Below, in pieces: positions 60,686 to 64,000 of a DNA stretch of 64,000 bases. The stretch comes from Mallotus nudiflorus (lineage: Eukaryota; Streptophyta; Magnoliopsida; Malpighiales; Euphorbiaceae), in the NCBI GenBank assembly GCA_947683625.1, contig CANTUR010000644.1, positions 485,501 to 549,500 of the forward strand, in the 5' to 3' direction. The position numbers were made by a program, and so were the translations under genes. Position 1 is the first letter of the stretch. Each line of letters starts with the position of its first letter. The notes below the pieces were generated by a model, which saw only the letters and a program-made list of their open reading frames with translations, was not told the DNA's origin and searched no databases.

Positions 60686-61375
60686 TTAAATTGTAGGAGT
60701 AATAGTAGCAACAATAGTAGCAAGTAATGTAATAGGTAGTAGTAGTACTTGTAGCAGCATAAGTAATAATACTTGCAATCTCAATAATAGTATTAGTAGT
60801 TTTAAAAGTAGAAGTAGTAAGAGTAATATCAAGTAGTAGGAGGTGGTAATAGGAGCAACAATAGCAATAGTAAAAGTAGTAGGTAGTAGGAGATATAGTA
60901 ATAGTATAAGGAGTAGTAGCAATACTAGTAATATAAAATATATTCTCATAATATTTATTATTCTATATAATTATGAGTTCAATAATATATTATTCAATTT
61001 TAAAAATTTATGTATTGAAAATTATAATTAATATTATAAAAAATAACAGCAATAGTCTTAGCAACAATAAAAGTAAGTAGGTATTAGGTAGTATTGGCAG
61101 TAGTAGTTGGTAGTAGTAGTAGTAATAGAAGTGAGAAGAGTAGTACTAGCAACAACAATAGGAGTAATAGTAATGGCAATAACAACAATAGTAGCAACAA
61201 TAACAATAATAACAGTAGTAGGTATTTGGTAGTTTTGGCAACAATAGTAGGTAGTAAGAAGTATTGGTAGTAGTAGTAGGTAGTTGTAGTAGTAGTAGTA
61301 GTAATAGTAGCAGCAGCAACAACAGGCAGTAGGAGTAATTATAGCAGTAAGTAGTAGTAGCAATACATAGTATCA
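60686..61375. repeat. Imperfect GTA/GCA-rich trinucleotide tract
   Basis: Two stretches, 60,690-60,935 and 61,045-61,375, are made of mixed AGT, AAT and AGC units (for example GTAGTAGTAGTTGGTAGTAG). They are separated by about 110 bp of plain AT-rich DNA. Leucine-rich or tyrosine-rich open frames across it are artefacts of the repeat. Confidence 0.88.
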
Positions 61376-62760
61376 AGTCTATAAAAAGGACTTTATATAA
61401 GTTTAACCATCCTTATAGGATGAAAAAAGAATTCATAGTTAGGGATAAAATTGTGAAGATAGTTATAAGTTCAACAAATTTTCTGAATTTAGATTGCTAA
61501 AAGCATGCATTTAAAATAATTAATGAGTGAATTACTATGATTAATTTTATAATTACATTTTGGAGTTACAATTCTATAAAAGCCTACAAAACAAAGCCAC
61601 CATGGTTAGCAATGCTAAAACCTAATGGGACTTACCAATGGCCTATACACTAATCAAGAAAGAAATAAACAAAGAAGTCTTGACAGATGGAGTCTTAGCT
61701 ATAGTGGTAAATGCTTTAAAAAGAAAATTTTATGGTTTCTCTTTGTCTATAGAGTCATTAGAAAAAAGAACAATCAATAATTAATTTTATGAAACTATAA
61801 CTTTTTGACATGCATTATTTTAATAATATTGCATGTGAATTTTAAAAATATTATTATAATCTTAATATGGTATCTCAAAAATACATGTCAGAATTATTTC
61901 TTGCTAAACTTCTAAAGCCTTAGAATTAAGTAGTAAAAATTACCTATAAACTTCTCCTGAACAAAGACAAACTTCAAAGGTTTAAACAAAAGGATTTAGG
62001 CAATTAGGTATGCTAATGTATTGAACTCCAAGTAAGACAAGACACTAAGTACCTTCCTTTTTTGAATAAGAATTATTCTCTAATTGAGTACATTCTTGGA
62101 AGATATAAAGTTCTTTTAAAACAAACCATTAGTTTAGAACATAATATTATTTTTTTGAAAAAATTGAAAGGATACAATAAAAGAAGAAAAATCAGGTGAC
62201 AAAAGAAGCAAAAAAGAGGTCTAATAAACCCACAAGGTTATTACGAGAAGAACAAACTATGAGGATAAAGAAGATTTAAAAAAAAATTATAGAAGAGAAC
62301 CTAATATTATATGGGAAAATCTTTGAACAATTGTTCATGCTATTGGATTTATGACTCCAAAATTCATAAAGTTAATACATGTCTATATCAAAATAGAGGA
62401 GAGAAAATCTTCAAAGAATCTTATTCAAAGATGAGATTCTAATGTATGAACTAATAGATAAGGGAGAATATTATGATATAGACTTTGATATAGATTTAAT
62501 TTATAGAGCAAATTTTGAATATGAAATTGACAATTATGAATCTAATTAATAGATAACCCAAATCTTTATGATGTCATCAGAATAGTTGTCATAAATGATT
62601 AGCTAGTCTCGATGGACATTTTTTAGTACATGAGTAATTATTCTAGTAAGAGGATCCATATAAAATCTATTTAGAATGGCAACTATCTAAGGTAAACATA
62701 CACTACATTTATAATAAGTTAAGATTCAATTTTAACTCAATAGTAGATTTTTCCTAATAT
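61376..62760. other. Decayed sequence, no gene called
   Basis: Short fragments look vaguely coding on the plus strand (for example near 61,660-61,780 and 62,300-62,420), but all frames have frequent stops and nothing is recognisable. It may be the upstream part of the viral remnant that follows. Confidence 0.4.
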
Positions 62761-62779
62761 GAGTCAACCACTCAAGTAC

Positions 62780-63050
62780 AAAGTTTTATTAGTCTACTAA
62801 AATTAGAGAATGGTTAATTGATCAAAGGGAGAGTAAATACATCCATATAGGTCTTCTCTATGTAAGAATACTGCCTTTGTTTAATCATTCGGTACATTGT
62901 CTTGTAATAGTAGCAATCTTACATAAAAGATGAAAATAATTCAAAGATCAGCTGATATAAGGTGTTTAGACTAATTTATCAAATGGTTTAATATGGTTTC
63001 AAGTCTATTAAAACTAATTAATGGCCTTGAATGATTGATGTTTAGGAAAT
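62780..63050 (+). pseudogene. Endogenous pararetrovirus fragment (Caulimoviridae movement-protein-like)
   Basis: One plus-strand frame, read through its stops, resembles the movement protein core of plant pararetroviruses (badnavirus and florendovirus type). Readable motifs are REWLIDQ followed by KYIHIGLLYVRILPL (near 62,805-62,880) and TNLSNGLIWFQVY (near 62,974-63,010). At least six stop codons fall in this stretch (for example TAG at 62,790 and TAA/TAG at 62,958 and 62,967), so it is an old, non-functional copy. Sequence to about 63,450 may belong to it, since open pieces continue (KLLLRLYDKDPSLNF), but I cannot assign them. No reverse transcriptase was seen. Confidence 0.55.
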
Positions 63051-63449
63051 TTGTTAACTTTAAAAGTGAAGTAACATTCAATAAAAATATTACATTTTTG
63101 GAGGTGGTAGAATGCTTATTACTGTATAGTCCAAAGACCTTATTATCACTAAAGATGAAGGGTTTATTATTGGATGAGAAGAAGTAAGAAAATTACTTTT
63201 ACGACTATATGATAAAGATCCTAGTCTAAATTTCAAATCTAAAACTTTTGATATTTGAAAGGCGACTGAGAACAAAGAACAACACCTTATGGCTTTGAGA
63301 GATAAGGCAATCCAAGAACAAGGCAAGAAGATGACATGAATTGGAACTTGCATATCTACAATTCATAAATGGAATGACTAATGATGTCATCCATGATGTT
63401 AGCCTCAACATGAATAATTGAAGCACGGTCTGCAACTAGTGACTAAAAA

Positions 63450-64000
63450 GATAAGGGCATTATCTTTAAATTATAATGTGTCTTGTTTTTAAAAGCTATA
63501 ATAGATTTCTTACTAGTTTATATTCCATTTTGATAAAAAGAGATAAAATTCTTTTAAATTATTATACTAAAAAGATAATTAGAAAATGAAACTAGAGACA
63601 TTAATTGTCTAAAATAGTGTGTTTTAATAATTTTACCTTTTAAGCTAGCAAATAGTACTAGAGGCATTGATTACTTTGTACTTACCATATAATCTCCTTA
63701 TATTTTTAAAAGGAGAGGAGCATAAATAAAATCAAGAGTTCTTTATATCTTTAAAAATATTTTTACTATTATATTCCATGTTTCTTTACATTAATGTTTA
63801 GAAGGACTACATTTATAAGACCTATATTACAAAGAGAAAGAGGGCAGCCATAAAAAACCTTCAACCAATAGACTATTACTAGTAATTGTAGTGAAGAGGA
63901 GTTGAAGCTATTATGGAATCTTTGTGGATTCTATTCATTGAAAGTATATATTTCTTTATAAATGAATTAAGTTCATTTATGTCTTCCACAATAATTGCTA
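63450..64000. other. AT-rich right end, no gene seen
   Basis: No open frame of note and no repeat ends. Possibly still part of the viral remnant or its flank. Confidence 0.4.

Noticed and set aside
60686..61376. Leucine-rich and tyrosine/cysteine-rich minus-strand open frames
   Set aside because: Artefacts of the trinucleotide tract.

Overview
This window looks like nuclear DNA from a flowering plant, most likely a eudicot. It is AT-rich, and its three intact genes have GT-AG introns and chloroplast-type N-termini. It is dominated by Ty1/copia and other LTR retrotransposons nested inside each other, with no bacterial features. I cannot name the species.

Layout: (1) 1-4,965 is a degraded Ty1/copia element on the minus strand; its reverse transcriptase is split by a 1,396-bp solo LTR with a 5-bp target duplication. 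(2) 7,344-17,505 is the gene island. It holds PsbTn (minus), a 12-exon tRNA-dihydrouridine synthase (minus), and, head to head with it, a 5-exon TAB2/ATAB2-like gene (plus) for chloroplast photosystem I mRNA translation. Joining the exons given here keeps both split genes open (432 and 375 aa). (3) 18,077-27,694 is LTR debris interrupted by a complete but frame-broken copia element (19,615-25,743, target duplication AGAAG). (4) 27,899-44,209 is a large copia element, 'element A', with a tRNA-Met-type primer site. It is interrupted by element D (29,900-36,624, target duplication TATAT), by a 654-bp LTR-like insertion (target duplication TGAAC), and by a solo LTR of its own family (target duplication ATGTA). 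Its 3' LTR breaks off after about 390 bp. (5) 44,210-58,382 belongs to another LTR family, 'family C': an interior with nested tandem repeats, a 3' LTR at 47,779 split by a 5.9-kb Mutator-like element (49,657-55,514), and a second LTR copy at 56,240. (6) 58,383-64,000 is AT-rich decayed sequence with a GTA/GCA-rich microsatellite tract and, near 62.8 kb, the remnant of an endogenous pararetrovirus (Caulimoviridae).

Two of the three working genes serve photosynthesis (PsbTn in photosystem II, TAB2 in photosystem I synthesis); the third modifies tRNA. They are neighbours, not an operon. TAB2 and the dihydrouridine synthase share a 692-bp intergenic promoter region.

The least ordinary content is in the repeats: an antisense plant-mobile-domain gene relic with an intron-like gap inside LTR element D; a 931-bp tandem duplication that itself contains 36-bp tandem repeats beside a polypurine tract; a Mutator-like element holding a duplicated two-exon module and a 73-nt tRNA-Ala relic; and a poly-T tract that has expanded in frame between two zinc-knuckle cysteines of a copia Gag. 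I found no convincing new defence or regulatory system.
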